Origin: Phellopilus nigrolimitatus
Lineage: Eukaryota; Basidiomycota; Agaricomycetes; Hymenochaetales; Hymenochaetaceae
Direction of reading: 5' to 3'
DNA length: 64,000 nucleotides
NCBI GenBank assembly: GCA_021029095.1
Contig: JAJOHG010000055.1
Location: 62,001 to 126,000 of the forward strand
A model generated the notes under the pieces. The model had not been told where the DNA came from. It saw nothing but the letters and a program-made list of their open reading frames with translations, and searched no databases. Positions 49,164 to 59,124 of this stretch are shown here, piece by piece. Each line of letters begins with the position of its first letter. The first letter of the stretch is position 1. A program made the translations under genes and the position numbers.

Positions 49164-50269
49164 ATGATATGTTCGGAGCAACCGAAACTCATCGACCTTC
49201 CCGCAGACGTGTTACTCAGGATTCTCGCCTTATGCAATGTTGTGGATGTTATGCGGGTTGAGACGGTGCGTTCATACGACATGGCCATCTGGATACACGC
49301 AGCAGCGTGACTGAATGCTAATCTACAGACGTGCAAAGTCTTGCGAGATATAGTTGCTACTCGACATCTTTGGTTGACCCACTTGCGCGGTCTTCATAAT
49401 AGATTTGCGCCAGACCTTGCGCCGCACGTACCTATCGAGTCGCTCGACGGTGCACATCTCAAAGAGCTTGTCGTCCGCGCCGTGCGCGGAAACAGGAACT
49501 GGAATTCGCCCTCCCCGAAAGTTACGCGCGAAATCAAGGTCGGCGTTAGCAATCCGGCTGGAGAGCCTTTCATGATTGTCGATCAAGCGGCTCTCGTTCC
49601 CGGCGGTGACTATTTGACGATTCAATCGTCGAACGGCTACGTGCAGCTAGTTTCAGTGTCAAATGGCCAGAGGCTCTGGTTATATCCCGATCCCGAGAGC
49701 AGTCCTGGTCCGCCACCTTTGCGGTTGTGGCATGCTGTGGATCGTATCTCGGAGGACGTTCTGAGAATCGCTATGGCTGAGACTGATCAGTCAGGAGTTG
49801 AAGTGTCCGTTTTCTCTATTTTTACGGTCAAGCACTACACACTGACCCCTCTGCTTTCATTTCTCAGACTTACGATCAAAATTTTCGAAATCAGCCTCCG
49901 TCAAAACTGGTCGGAGAAGATATATGATTACCGATTGGTCTATGATAAGTGCCTGGTAGCCTTCAGCTTTCAGGGCGATCACATTGTCATCGAGGGCGAC
50001 ACGGTAGGTCTTAGCTTTTTAAACTGGAAGTTGCGTTGCTGCATCAACTTGAATTCACAAGTGGTGAGATCTTCCACCATGGACAACCAGCACTGCTTAT
50101 CATTTTTAAACAAACCAGTACGGCAGCTCGCTTGCAAGGCAACTGGTCAATGGGCGTCTTTTCACTGTCCACGAGGATGAATATTGAGCCGTCCTTACTA
50201 GGATTGTTAAACAATCTGCGACGAACAGTGCAAAGTGATAGTGCAAATACAGCGACGCTTTTCCACAAT
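49164..50269 (+). pseudogene. F-box protein, paralogue 3 (3' end lost)
   Basis: The start MICSEQPKLIDLPADVLLRI, then LALCNVVDVMRVET, intron, TCKVLRDIVATRHLWLTHLR and FAPDLAPHVPIESLDGAHLK are intact. So are AALVPGGDYLTIQSSNGYVQ, WHAVDRISEDVLRIAMAETD and the next exon, IKIFEISLRQNWSEKIYDYR. Shortly after GLSFLNWKLRC the similarity to paralogue 2 fades. The C-terminal exon ending in YFD/YLD is not found, because a repeat array begins at 50270. The truncated frame could still be transcribed. Confidence 0.68.
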
Positions 50270-51133
50270 ATTGTAGATCAATCTGAAGTTATTGTAGATC
50301 GTGTCTGGGGTTGTTGTTGTGGATAACTTTCTGATAATTGTGGATCCCCTGTGAATATTTTGCGAGCATTGTAGATCCTGTCCGAGCCATTGTAGATAAT
50401 TTTCTGGTTATTGTAGATCCTGTCCGGGCCATTGTAGATAATTTTCTGGTTATTGTAGATCCTATCCGAGCCATTGTAGATAATTTCCTGGTTATTGTAG
50501 ATCCTCTGTGGATGTTTTGCGAGAATTGTAGATCCTGTCCGAGCCGTTGTAGATAATTTCCTAGTTATTGTAGATCCTTTTGTGAATAGTTTGTGAGCAT
50601 TGTAGATCCTGTCCGGGCCATTGTAGATAATTTTCTGATAATTGTGGATCCTATCTGAGCCGTTGTAGATAAATTTCTGATAATTGTAGATAATTCTTTG
50701 GCTATTGTAGATCCTCTGTGGATAATTTTACGATTATTGTAGATCCTGTCCGAGCCATTGTAGATAGTTCTCTGATAATTGTAGATCCTATCCGAGCCAT
50801 TTTAGATAATTCTCTGGTTATTGTAGATCCTGTCCGAAGCTTTGTAGATAATTTTCTGATAATTGTGAATCCTCTGTGAATATTTTTGTGACCATTGTAG
50901 ATCTTGTCCGAGCCGTTGTAAATAATTCTCTGGCTATTGTTAATCCTTTGTGAATATTTTGCAGGCATTGTAGATCCTGTCCAAGCCATTGTAGATAATT
51001 CTCTGATAATTGTAGATCCTGTCCGAAGCTTTGTAGATAATTTTCTGATAATTGTAGATCCTATCCGAAGATCTGTAGATAAATTTCCAGCTATTGTAGA
51101 TCCTCTGTGAATACTTTCGTGAACATTGTAGAT
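50270..51133 (+). repeat. Array of about 38 ATTGTAGAT-type units
   Basis: By hand count about 38 units share the core ATTGTAGAT or a close variant. Three unit types recur: ATTGTAGATCCTGTCCGAGC plus C (21 bases), ATTGTAGATAATTTTCTGGT plus T (21 bases), and one with CCTCTGTGAATATTTTGCGA (31-32 bases). There is no unique spacer sequence, so this is not CRISPR. The array starts exactly where F-box paralogue 3 loses its 3' end and recurs inverted at 58051-58357. Confidence 0.88.
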
Positions 51134-52118
51134 CTCAGCAGAAGCTGCTTGCTGCCGGCAGTGTGCTTCTTACATAAAATCTGAGGCTAAAGTTAAATCC
51201 TTGCTCGTGGCGTGCCGGCGGCGTGCTTCCGCACCCTCCTGTTCGCTGCAGTCCCGCCCTCCTGCTCATTATCCCGACGTTCGGCTCTGCTACTCCTGCA
51301 CCAAATCCACTCAATTTTTTTTTTTCGCATTATGCATTTATTAATTAGCTTGCTATTTTCTTTCTGGCTTTGGATTTTAAATTCAAGACACCAATTGGGG
51401 GATTGATTTTTATTGAATTGATACTAATAGCTACAACAAAAGAAAGGCAGCGACCCATGCGCGCATGACTATCCCGTCCCGCCTTTCGTCTATCCCATCC
51501 CTGCCACTCGTGCGGGTGGGTGGGCCGGCCGTCGCATGTGCTCGAGCGCGCACGCACGAGGGGGGACTGACCGTGCATACGTGCACGCGAGGGGGGACTG
51601 GCTGTGTGCACGCACGCGCACGGGATGGCTACGGCGCGCATGACGGGGGTCGGCAACGCACACACTAAAGTGTACGCGCGCATCCGCGCCATGCCCATCG
51701 ACGTCGGGCACGAAATTCACTATCGCGTGCGAGGGGCCTCAGCTGTCGCGCGCGTGCGACGGGGCCAACCTTCGCACGCATGACAATGGGGCCTAGCCCT
51801 TGCACGCCGTCGCACGCGCGAGGCGGCTCAGCCATTGCACACCGTCGCACACTCTCGCGCACGCGAGGCCCGGCCATCGCACGCCGTCGCGCGCGCGCAA
51901 GGAGGCCCGGCCGTCGCACGTCGTCGCGTGGTGCGCATGCGGGCTGCGCGCGACACGCCTGCGCAAAAAGCGGAGGCGGCAAAGGCGGCAAAGGTGCAAG
52001 AGGGGAGGCGCGAGAGGGCAAGAGGGCGAGGAAAGAAAGGGACGAGAGTGTGGAGTGCGTGAGTACATAGTCTGCATAGGCTGCACGAACTGAGGAGGAT
52101 GTTACTTACCTGGCACTG
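51134..52118. other. Inner flank and GC-rich low-complexity zone
   Basis: 51180-51300 contains CTCATTATCCCGACGT, which recurs inverted beside the right array near 57945-57962. From 51470 to 52030 is GC-rich DNA built of loose repeats around GCACGCGCGAGG. The long open frames there on all strands reflect base composition. No protein family is visible. Confidence 0.5.
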
Positions 52119-52126
52119 GAAAGGGT
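52119..52126. repeat. Left target-site duplication GAAAGGGT
   Basis: The 8-bp GAAAGGGT abuts the left end of the hAT-like element and is repeated exactly at 55264-55271. Confidence 0.9.
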
Positions 52127-52349
52127 TAGAGCATACCACGAGTCGATCCGTGGGTAGACCCGGACCCGTTGGCGGGTCTTTCGTCACTCAAAAATTCTCA
52201 ACCCGGATCCGTAGGGACCCGGACCTGCCATAGAACAGACCCACGGGTCATCTGGAACCCACGGGTTCGGGTTACAGGTTTTCACGGGTCATTCACGGGT
52301 CCATGAGTAGTATAGTATAATTATAAAGTAAGAAAAATGTAATGACAAT

Positions 52350-53515
52350 GGGGCGAGGAAAGAGAAACTACCAAAAAAACTCGTGCTTGTACACACCGCC
52401 CGGCTCGACCTCACACCCGGCTTGTGTTATGCAGCGCACGAGCTCTGCGTGCAATCCGACATGCGTGTTCTTGCCAAGAATGCATCCGTCAGGTTTCACA
52501 CTGAAAACGCCATCAGTATGCCCATCAGCAACCTCGTGAAGAATCCAGAACTCACCCATCCTCGACGACGCAGTACTCCATGAGTTTGCATCCGACGAGC
52601 TTCATGTTTTTCCCGAACACGCAGTGGTGCCCGACCACGCTGCGCTTGATCGTGCTGCGTTCGCCGACGAGACTGTCTGGTGAGACGTTTGATTTCATGT
52701 CCACAAGCGCGGTGTCGTGCGCGGGCGGTGGGAGGTCCTTCAGTGCCGCGCGGTTGAGCTCAAGGTACTGTGCACGTTATTCGCGCACGCAGCGTACCCA
52801 TCTGCGAGACTGTGCACGACGAGACCAACGAGCAAACTCAGCGGCTCCGCGTCCCCTTCTTCTTTGTTCATTGAGGGCGACGACACCAAACTCCCGACAC
52901 TTGACGCCGCCTTAGACTTATGGGAGGACGGGTGATACGAGGTAGCTTGTTGGAGTGCGAGTGAGTTTGTGGGGGTATTCGTGATGGGATTCAAAACCGA
53001 GTTGTATTTCTGCCGCCTCGTACGTTGTGTCTGAGCTTTACAGAGCCAAAGAATGAGCGCTTCGCAGATTGAGTCAAAGTGCGCTTTCTTCAGCTTGAGC
53101 GCGTCAGGCACGGCATGCTTGCACACGTGCACGTGTGCGTCGACGAGGCGCGTCGTAAGCTTCGTGCGCGGGTACTGCCAAAGCATGCCCATGCGCAGCT
53201 CCAACTCGTCAGAGTTGAGGTCCTGGTTATCCAGTGTGTCGATGTGCAGGAGCGTGGTGCTCTTCTCGTCGTATGATACGGGCATTTGATGCGCTCGACG
53301 CAGGCCATACGTCTTCCGCCCCACCTTTCCCTTTTTTGTTCTCCGGCGCCTTATTCTCGAAAAACAGTGCAGTAAAGAGTGCACCGACGTACCCGTCCCT
53401 ATTCTGAATTTGTTGAGCACAGTCTCGAGCCTGAGAGAACGGGACAGAAGAAAATCGCAGTGGAGAAGGACAAAGTCGTCAGTGATGCGCGACGCGAAGT
53501 GTCCCCTGCGTGGGC
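52350..53515 (-). pseudogene. Captured fragment of eIF2B gamma (GCD1)
   Basis: Fragment of the translation initiation factor eIF2B gamma subunit, starting inside the nucleotidyltransferase-like domain. Blocks in order are HFASRITDDFVLLHCDFL, LRLETVLNKFRIGT, SYDEKSTTLLHIDTLDNQD, MLWQYPRTKLTTRLVDAHVH, VCKHAVPDAL, KAQTQRTRRQKYNSVLNPIT, and ADGYAACANNV. After a frameshift comes the left-handed beta-helix (STIKRSVVGHHCVFGKNMKL, VGCKLMEYCVVEDG, GCILGKNTHVGLHAELVRCI) to VYKHE. The N-terminal third, with the nucleotide-binding-like start, is missing. Introns are partly retained and there is at least one frameshift. Confidence 0.82.
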
Positions 53516-54941
53516 CGCACAGAGCGGGCACGCCTGGCTCTTCTTTGTCTCGATGATGATGCGGGGCGGCTCCTGGCCAACGTCCACGCGAATGCATCCA
53601 TCGCCGCCCTGCGACGACAGCAACGACGCGACGATCGCCTTCTTCGCCGACTCGAGCTCCTCGTACTCGACGAACGCACATGCGCGGTCACGCACGATCT
53701 CGGCTTTCTTGATCTTGCCTCCATACCGGGCGAGCAGACCCTTGAGCTGCTCGTTCGTCAGCGGGTCAACGACGCCCTTGGATTAAAAAGTTAATTTGCA
53801 GTGTTCATCATCCTACTAAAAATTGGAGCACACCTTGACGAAGACATGCGGCGCCGTAACCACCATCGCCTGCTGGTACAATGGATGCGCGTCGGCGCGA
53901 CCAACCTTCGACTTGTGGAAGGCACCCCTACCAGGAGCAGGAGCAGGCGCCGAGACAACGGGAGTCTGCGTGCCGCTCGGCGGCGGCGACGGAGTCTCCA
54001 CACTCATCCCGCACGACTCCTGTGCGACGGCCGGACCCCACTTCTTCGAGTTTGCCGCTGCGAGGTTCGCCCAGGTCTTGGGCGTGGACGAAGCGGCATG
54101 GTGTACAGGAACAGGGGCAGCTTGAGCGACAGGCACAGGCTTGAGTGAGGGTGAAGGCTGCGCAACGGCAGGCGCAGGCGCAGGTGCCGGGGTAGGCTCG
54201 CGAGCGGGAACTGGCTCAAGCTCGGCGCCTGCTCAACAACAGGCTCCGGGAAAGGCTCAGGCTCCTTCTCAGGCTCAGTGTGGCCCAGACCATTCGACCG
54301 GCGCAGATGCGAAAATATTGACAGGCGGTGCAGGTTCCGGCTCAGGCTGGTGCTCGACGGGTGCCGGAGCCTGCAGCTCCCGCATTGGCATTCTCGTCGT
54401 CTTCGACGCTCTCCTCCTTCAGGAAGCGGAAAATGTTGTTGAGGACGAAGTAGCCGTTCGGCTGCTCGGCGAGGAAGAACGTCTGCACGAATTTGCGCCA
54501 GGCCTCGTTGCGGTTGGACATCTCGCCAATGACCTGGATGATGATGCCGCCCGCAGCAGATGCCTGCGCATCGACCGAATGTATGAAAACCTTGCAATCC
54601 TGGAAGCCGATCTGCAGGATTGTTTGGTGGATTTCCTGATCGACACACTGGGTAAATATACATGGCGTTACGAACGCGTGAAAAAAAAAAAAAAAAAAAA
54701 AACTGGATTGTGTTCTCACCTGCTGGCCAAAGCACGGACGCCCATCGTCACCATCGCCACCCTCCGTGCCGTGAGTAGAAGTCGAGTTTTTTGTGTAGAA
54801 GCAATGCAGGCGGCTGGGCTGCTTGTTCACGAACGTGTAGTACTGGGGCGCAAACGGCCAGCTGACGCGACCATTGTGTCTGGAAAACGGTAGATAGCTC
54901 GTGTCAAATGGGAACGCTCGGCGAAGTGTGGGAAAAGTCAA
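53516..54941 (-). pseudogene. Captured fragment of G3BP-like NTF2/RRM gene
   Basis: Matches the fungal G3BP/Bre5/Nxt3 family. An NTF2-like domain is split by an intron containing a poly-A tract: FAPQYYTFVNKQPSRLHCFY, then EGGDGDDGRPCFGQQ, then IGFQDCKVFIHSVDAQASAA, GGIIIQVIGEMSNRNEAWRK and FVQTFFLAEQPNGYFVLNNI. A Pro/Ala-rich linker follows. The RRM then reads PHVFVKV, GLLARYGGKIKKAEIV, RDRACAFVEYEELESAKKAI and RVDVGQEPPRIIIETKK. The 5' exon and the C-terminal RGG region are absent. It runs straight into the eIF2B gamma fragment at about 53510, in a different frame. Confidence 0.82.
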
Positions 54942-55263
54942 TACAATGCAATTTTATTAGGTTTCTGAACGAAATAGAAAATTAAATATGTGAGTCAATA
55001 AAGCTATGGCTAGTGAATTTAACAAATGCCCGACAATCTGCAGTTTTGCAAGAGCACACAGAATATACATATCCAAGCAGCACGGGTCCTCGAAAACCCA
55101 TAAAAGACACGCGGGTTTCCCAAAATCAGGAAAATCTCGACCCGGACCCGCGGGGGACCCGTGGGAAACGGGTCTTTGTTCATGGCGGGTCCCGAACATG
55201 CGGGTTTTCCCACGGATCAGTTCATGGGTACCCGCAGGTACTCAAGACTCGTGGTATGCCCTA

Positions 55264-55271
55264 GAAAGGGT
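55264..55271. repeat. Right target-site duplication GAAAGGGT
   Basis: Exact copy of 52119-52126. Removing the element and one copy restores a continuous sequence. Confidence 0.9.
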
Positions 55272-58050
55272 AGCCGAGCCATCGCACCCGCAGATACAGG
55301 GTTGCCTACTCCATACATGTTCGGCACGGTGCTTGTGAAGTATGGGTGACTCGGGGTCTCTGCATAGGTGAGTGGCATGGTTGGGGGTGCAAGAGAATGC
55401 AGGGTGCGCAAAGGAGGGTGCAAGAGGCAACGTTGACGGCGGGGATGCGACGTGGGTCGTCAACGTGGCACGCTTCGGGCTCGATCCAGCCCCGAAAAAC
55501 CAGTGAAAAGTACTAAAAAGTAGTTATAATGAGATTAGATACCAGATCAAAGTTTTTTTGAGCACTTACCTGTTGCTCGACGTCCTCGGCGCTGTCGAGG
55601 ACGTCGTGGACGACGCTGGAGAGCGCAGTCGAACGACGTGCTCATTGGGCACGCGCGGCTCGGCAACCTCCGAAGGTGCATTCAAGCAGCCTCCGAGCGA
55701 CAGTATTCGATTTATTTAATTTGCATTACTCGCGCGATAATTCTGAAACTTGGTACATAGTTGCATTGAGTACGTTATTACGACATAAAAATTAATTAAC
55801 GCTCAGATCATGCTAGATGTTGCGTTATAAATGAAACGAATACTGTAAAACCGGAATTTTTGGACAAAACCACAACAAATATTGTAGAGAAGGATCGGTC
55901 CAACCAAACCTTCCCATTTTTTCGGTACGAGATACACTAGTATGATTGAAAGTAAATGTGTGGTTCGATCAGCGCTAGGGTTGCCAGATGTATGTGAATT
56001 AACTTTCGGTGCTCGAGAATGAGCAATGCTCATGTATTCTAGTGCAAATCACTCGACTAACCTGCTGATTCTCGACTCTTTTGCTTCCTCATCAACTTCC
56101 TCCCACTCAAACTCAAAACTAATACCCGGAGTATCCTTAATACATAGTAAACATACTATAATGAACTTTTTAGAATTTTCTGAGCTATATGATAATACTA
56201 AAATAGCAAACTTGCTTCTACCCTCCTCCCCATACTGTTTCTTTCATATATCAGTCCCTAGAGCATCGGAGATTCTCAAACTTTGTAGGATGCTTAATAC
56301 TATACATATACTACTATGTACAAAAGTTTGAAGCTTTTGGAAGAGAAGTAGAGGATGCAGATAGACAAAAGCATGAGCTAGGAAACACACATAAAGCACT
56401 TTAACAACAGCTGAGGGAATGTCCCCACAGATAAAAACTCAAGGATTGGGTGAATTAGATATTATCCTTGATGATATTGGTCTTTTGGATGCCTATCAGT
56501 CCCCCAGAGTGCACAGAATACTCAAAATATAGGGAAATGTCGAGTTTGTACTAATATGTGGCAATTACCTCTATCTGACATATTCCAAAATGCTTAAAAC
56601 TTTATAGGCTGATTAATCAGTATATATCACTATTTATCATAAATTATATTTTGAGATAATGATACCAGTTGTTTTGATTCCGAGCATATTGTATTATTTC
56701 TCTCTGTGCCACAGTTTCGGCATGTGCTCGGCACGCCAGATTTGGAGCGCAAATCCGTCCTAATTCGGTAGGGCAGATGACGCGTCACTACTTTTTTCTT
56801 TCACGTCGTCGTCGTCTTCGATATTCTGGGCTTTTTTTTACCTCCTTCGCCAATTTACTCTACAAAAACACGTCACGACTCTCTGGCAGCCACGCAAGGC
56901 CCTCCCTGGACGGTCTGGAGCAACGGCACGCGACAGCAACGACGCGGATGCGCTGGCACGCGCGTGCACTTGATGTCGACAAAACACGGCGCTGGCACGC
57001 GCATGGCGACAGCAAATCACCACCGCCCTCTCACCTCCACGACACGGCAGCCGTGCGACAAGACCCGCACGCTCAACAACTGACAACACCCCCTAGCGAC
57101 GCCGTTGATTCGACAACGACAACCACGCGGATGCGCGGGCACGCGCTCCTGCTCGACGGCACGCGTGTGTACTCGACGACGACAAAGCGCTGCGCAAGCA
57201 CGCGCTTAGCGACAACAGACGACAGTGCCGGTGTGCACTCGCTCACATCCCCGCTCGTCCGTGATGCCTTCAAGAGGCACGCATGTGCCAGCTGCTGCCA
57301 CCGACCGTGGTGACACAGAGAAGATCTGGCATCACACGTTCTACAACGACCCGCCCGCTCGCTAAACTCTGTACGGTCTCTGGTGATCCCCCAACTCTGT
57401 TGTCTCGACTGCGCTGTGCAGGAAGGCTGACTCATCCCGCTGGCAGACACCGCCCGCCCGCGCACATCCAGCTGCAGGCGCAGCCGCAAATGCCGTGCAC
57501 GATACGCGCGTCGTCCGTGCGGCTCATTCACCCGCGCGCCGCGGCGCGCTGCTCAACCCGAAGGCGAACAGAGGGAAAAGGACGCTTGACGCGCCCCACG
57601 CACGCTGCGAGGTCACGAGCGGAGGGGTGTTGGTGGGGTGGTGAATAGGGTGGTACGTCGACGCGCGCGTCGAGCGCGCGTGCGACGTGGAGCGCGTCGC
57701 GGCAGCAGGTTCTCTGCGCGAGACGGACACGCACCGTCGCACGGACCGCCGCTCGGATGCGGCGCGCGGGCGAGGGCCTCGCCCGCGCGCCCGCGCCGAC
57801 GATTGACGCCGTGCGCGTGTTCCGCGAGGTTTTACTACTAATATTATTATTTTTCTTTTATATATTTTTGTATTCGCTGTATAATACAAAAAAAAAATGA
57901 ATTACATAAGTACAGAATGTAATGAGCGAAAAAAAGCGGCGGGTGCGACGTCGGGATAATGAGTAAGAAGGCGGGTAACAGTGAGGACGGAAGCCATAGG
58001 CGGCGCGATCACGTCAACGTCTTTAAATGACAAATTTTGCCCCAAATAGG
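55272..58050. other. Non-coding interior of the outer repeat-bounded region
   Basis: 55560-55720 on the minus strand could be an exon (LEG-like end, VPNEHVVRLRSP, GTAAGT donor) but I recognise no family. 55730-56720 is AT-rich, with a loosely repeated AGTCCC..AGAGCA block near 56250 and 56500. 56880-57830 is GC-rich low-complexity DNA similar in style to 51.5-52.0 kb. 57850-58000 is AT-rich, then mirrors the left inner flank. Confidence 0.4.
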
Positions 58051-58357
58051 CAATGGCTCGGACAGGATCTACACTGATTGCGAAAGTATTCAGAGGATTC
58101 ACAATTATCTACAATGCTTCGGACAGGATCTACAATAACCAGAGAATCATCTACAATAGGCTTGGATAGGATCTACAATGCTCGCAAAATATTCACAGAG
58201 GATTCACAATTATCAGAAAATTATCTACAAAGCTTCGGAGAGGATCTACAATTATCAGAGAACTATCTACAATGGCTCGGACAGGATCTACAATAATTGT
58301 AAAATTATCCACAGAGGATCTACAATAGCCAAAGAATTATCTACAATTATCAGAAAT
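58051..58357 (-). repeat. Inverted copy of the ATTGTAGAT array
   Basis: About 14 units by hand count with cores ATCTACAAT, GGATCTACAAT and TTATCTACAA, the reverse complements of the units at 50.3-51.1 kb. The array is cut at 58357 by the LTR of the gypsy element, so its full length is not visible here. Confidence 0.85.
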
Positions 58358-58640
58358 TGTAAGCCCGCTGGCGCGTTCTTCCCATTTCCGACACGATGTG
58401 TGTCCGACCGGCCGACGTTCCGACGTTTTTGACCGGCCGACGTTTTTGACCAGCCGACGTTTCGGCCGACGTTTTCGCATTTCCGACTTTCCCAACTTGT
58501 CGGAAAGTCGGCTTACGTACTTCAAGAGTAATAAGGGTCGGATCCCTGTCGGACTGGTACTGTATAGTTTTTATTATATAATCCGACCCATTTTCACTGC
58601 GCGCCGTCACCTTTGTTGCCTCAGTATCTCTGACAGCAAC
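58358..58640 (+). repeat. Probable 5' LTR of gypsy element
   Basis: Begins TGTAAGCCCGC exactly where the repeat array is interrupted. It contains direct repeats of CCGGCCGACGTTTTTGA and a TATA-like AT stretch near 58560-58585. An end at ..GACAGCAACA near 58640 would give TGT..ACA termini. The 3' LTR lies outside the window, so the right border is a guess. Confidence 0.45.
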
Positions 58641-59124
58641 AAAGGTGAGTAAATGTGTCTCATGTATGTATTTAGAGTATCTCTGACAGCAACAAAGATT
58701 ACTTTGTCCTGTTTGTCTTGTAGGCTCAAGTGTTGGCACTCTCTGGGTGCCTTCCACTTTTTTTTTAACATCAGCAAAGCGTATCTTTGCCCCTTGCGCG
58801 TTTCCGCACCTCCCTCGCCGCGATCCGACGAGTTTCGACCTTGCGCGTCTTCGCGGGTCACAGTAGACGTCCCGACCGACTGTCCGGACGTGGCGATCAA
58901 GTCCGATTGACTTCGATCCCAAAATAGCGCCAGTAACGCGACTTCGAGTTCCCGCGCGGCAGGCCTTCTCAGCAATCCCAAGAGAGGTCCCTTCGGTGCC
59001 GGATCAGTATATTTTCGGCGCACCATCACCACCGCCGGATTCGAACACAGAAGACTCCGCATCCGACCGCAGTACAACACCACACGTGTCCGAATCCGAA
59101 ACCGAAGACGTGAAACCACCGAAA

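Larger units (their letters stand above)
52127..55263. mobile_element. hAT-like element carrying host gene fragments
   Basis: Terminal inverted repeats TAGAGCATACCACGAGTC (left) and TAGGGCATACCACGAGTC (right, inverted) match at 17 of 18 positions and are flanked by perfect 8-bp duplications GAAAGGGT. The 8-bp duplication and a TAGRG-type end are features of the hAT superfamily. Both ends contain 150-250 bases rich in ACCCG/CGGGT blocks, like hAT subterminal repeats. No transposase is encoded. The 3,137-bp interior is filled by two host gene fragments on the minus strand, so this is a non-autonomous, gene-carrying element. Confidence 0.85.

Noticed and set aside
50270..51133. CRISPR-like direct repeats
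   Set aside because: Units are joined without unique spacers, unit types alternate, and the host is a eukaryote.
51460..52090. Several overlapping long frames on both strands in GC-rich DNA
   Set aside because: Open frames on all strands at once, arginine- and alanine-rich with no motifs. They result from base composition and loose repeats.
52740..53681. A 313-codon minus-strand frame as a novel gene
   Set aside because: Its right part is out-of-frame RRM DNA and its left part is eIF2B gamma, so it is an accidental frame across the captured fragments.
54681..54703. Poly-A tract as proof of retroposition of the G3BP-like fragment
   Set aside because: It lies in an intron position between two NTF2 exons, and introns are retained, so capture was at DNA level.
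56777..57890. Frames of 80-180 codons in the second GC-rich zone
   Set aside because: Same compositional effect as at 51.5 kb; no conserved family or splice pattern.
58996..59124. Start of gag-pol at 58996
   Set aside because: The codon there is GTG. The first in-frame ATG is 59125, so the earlier start is not supported.
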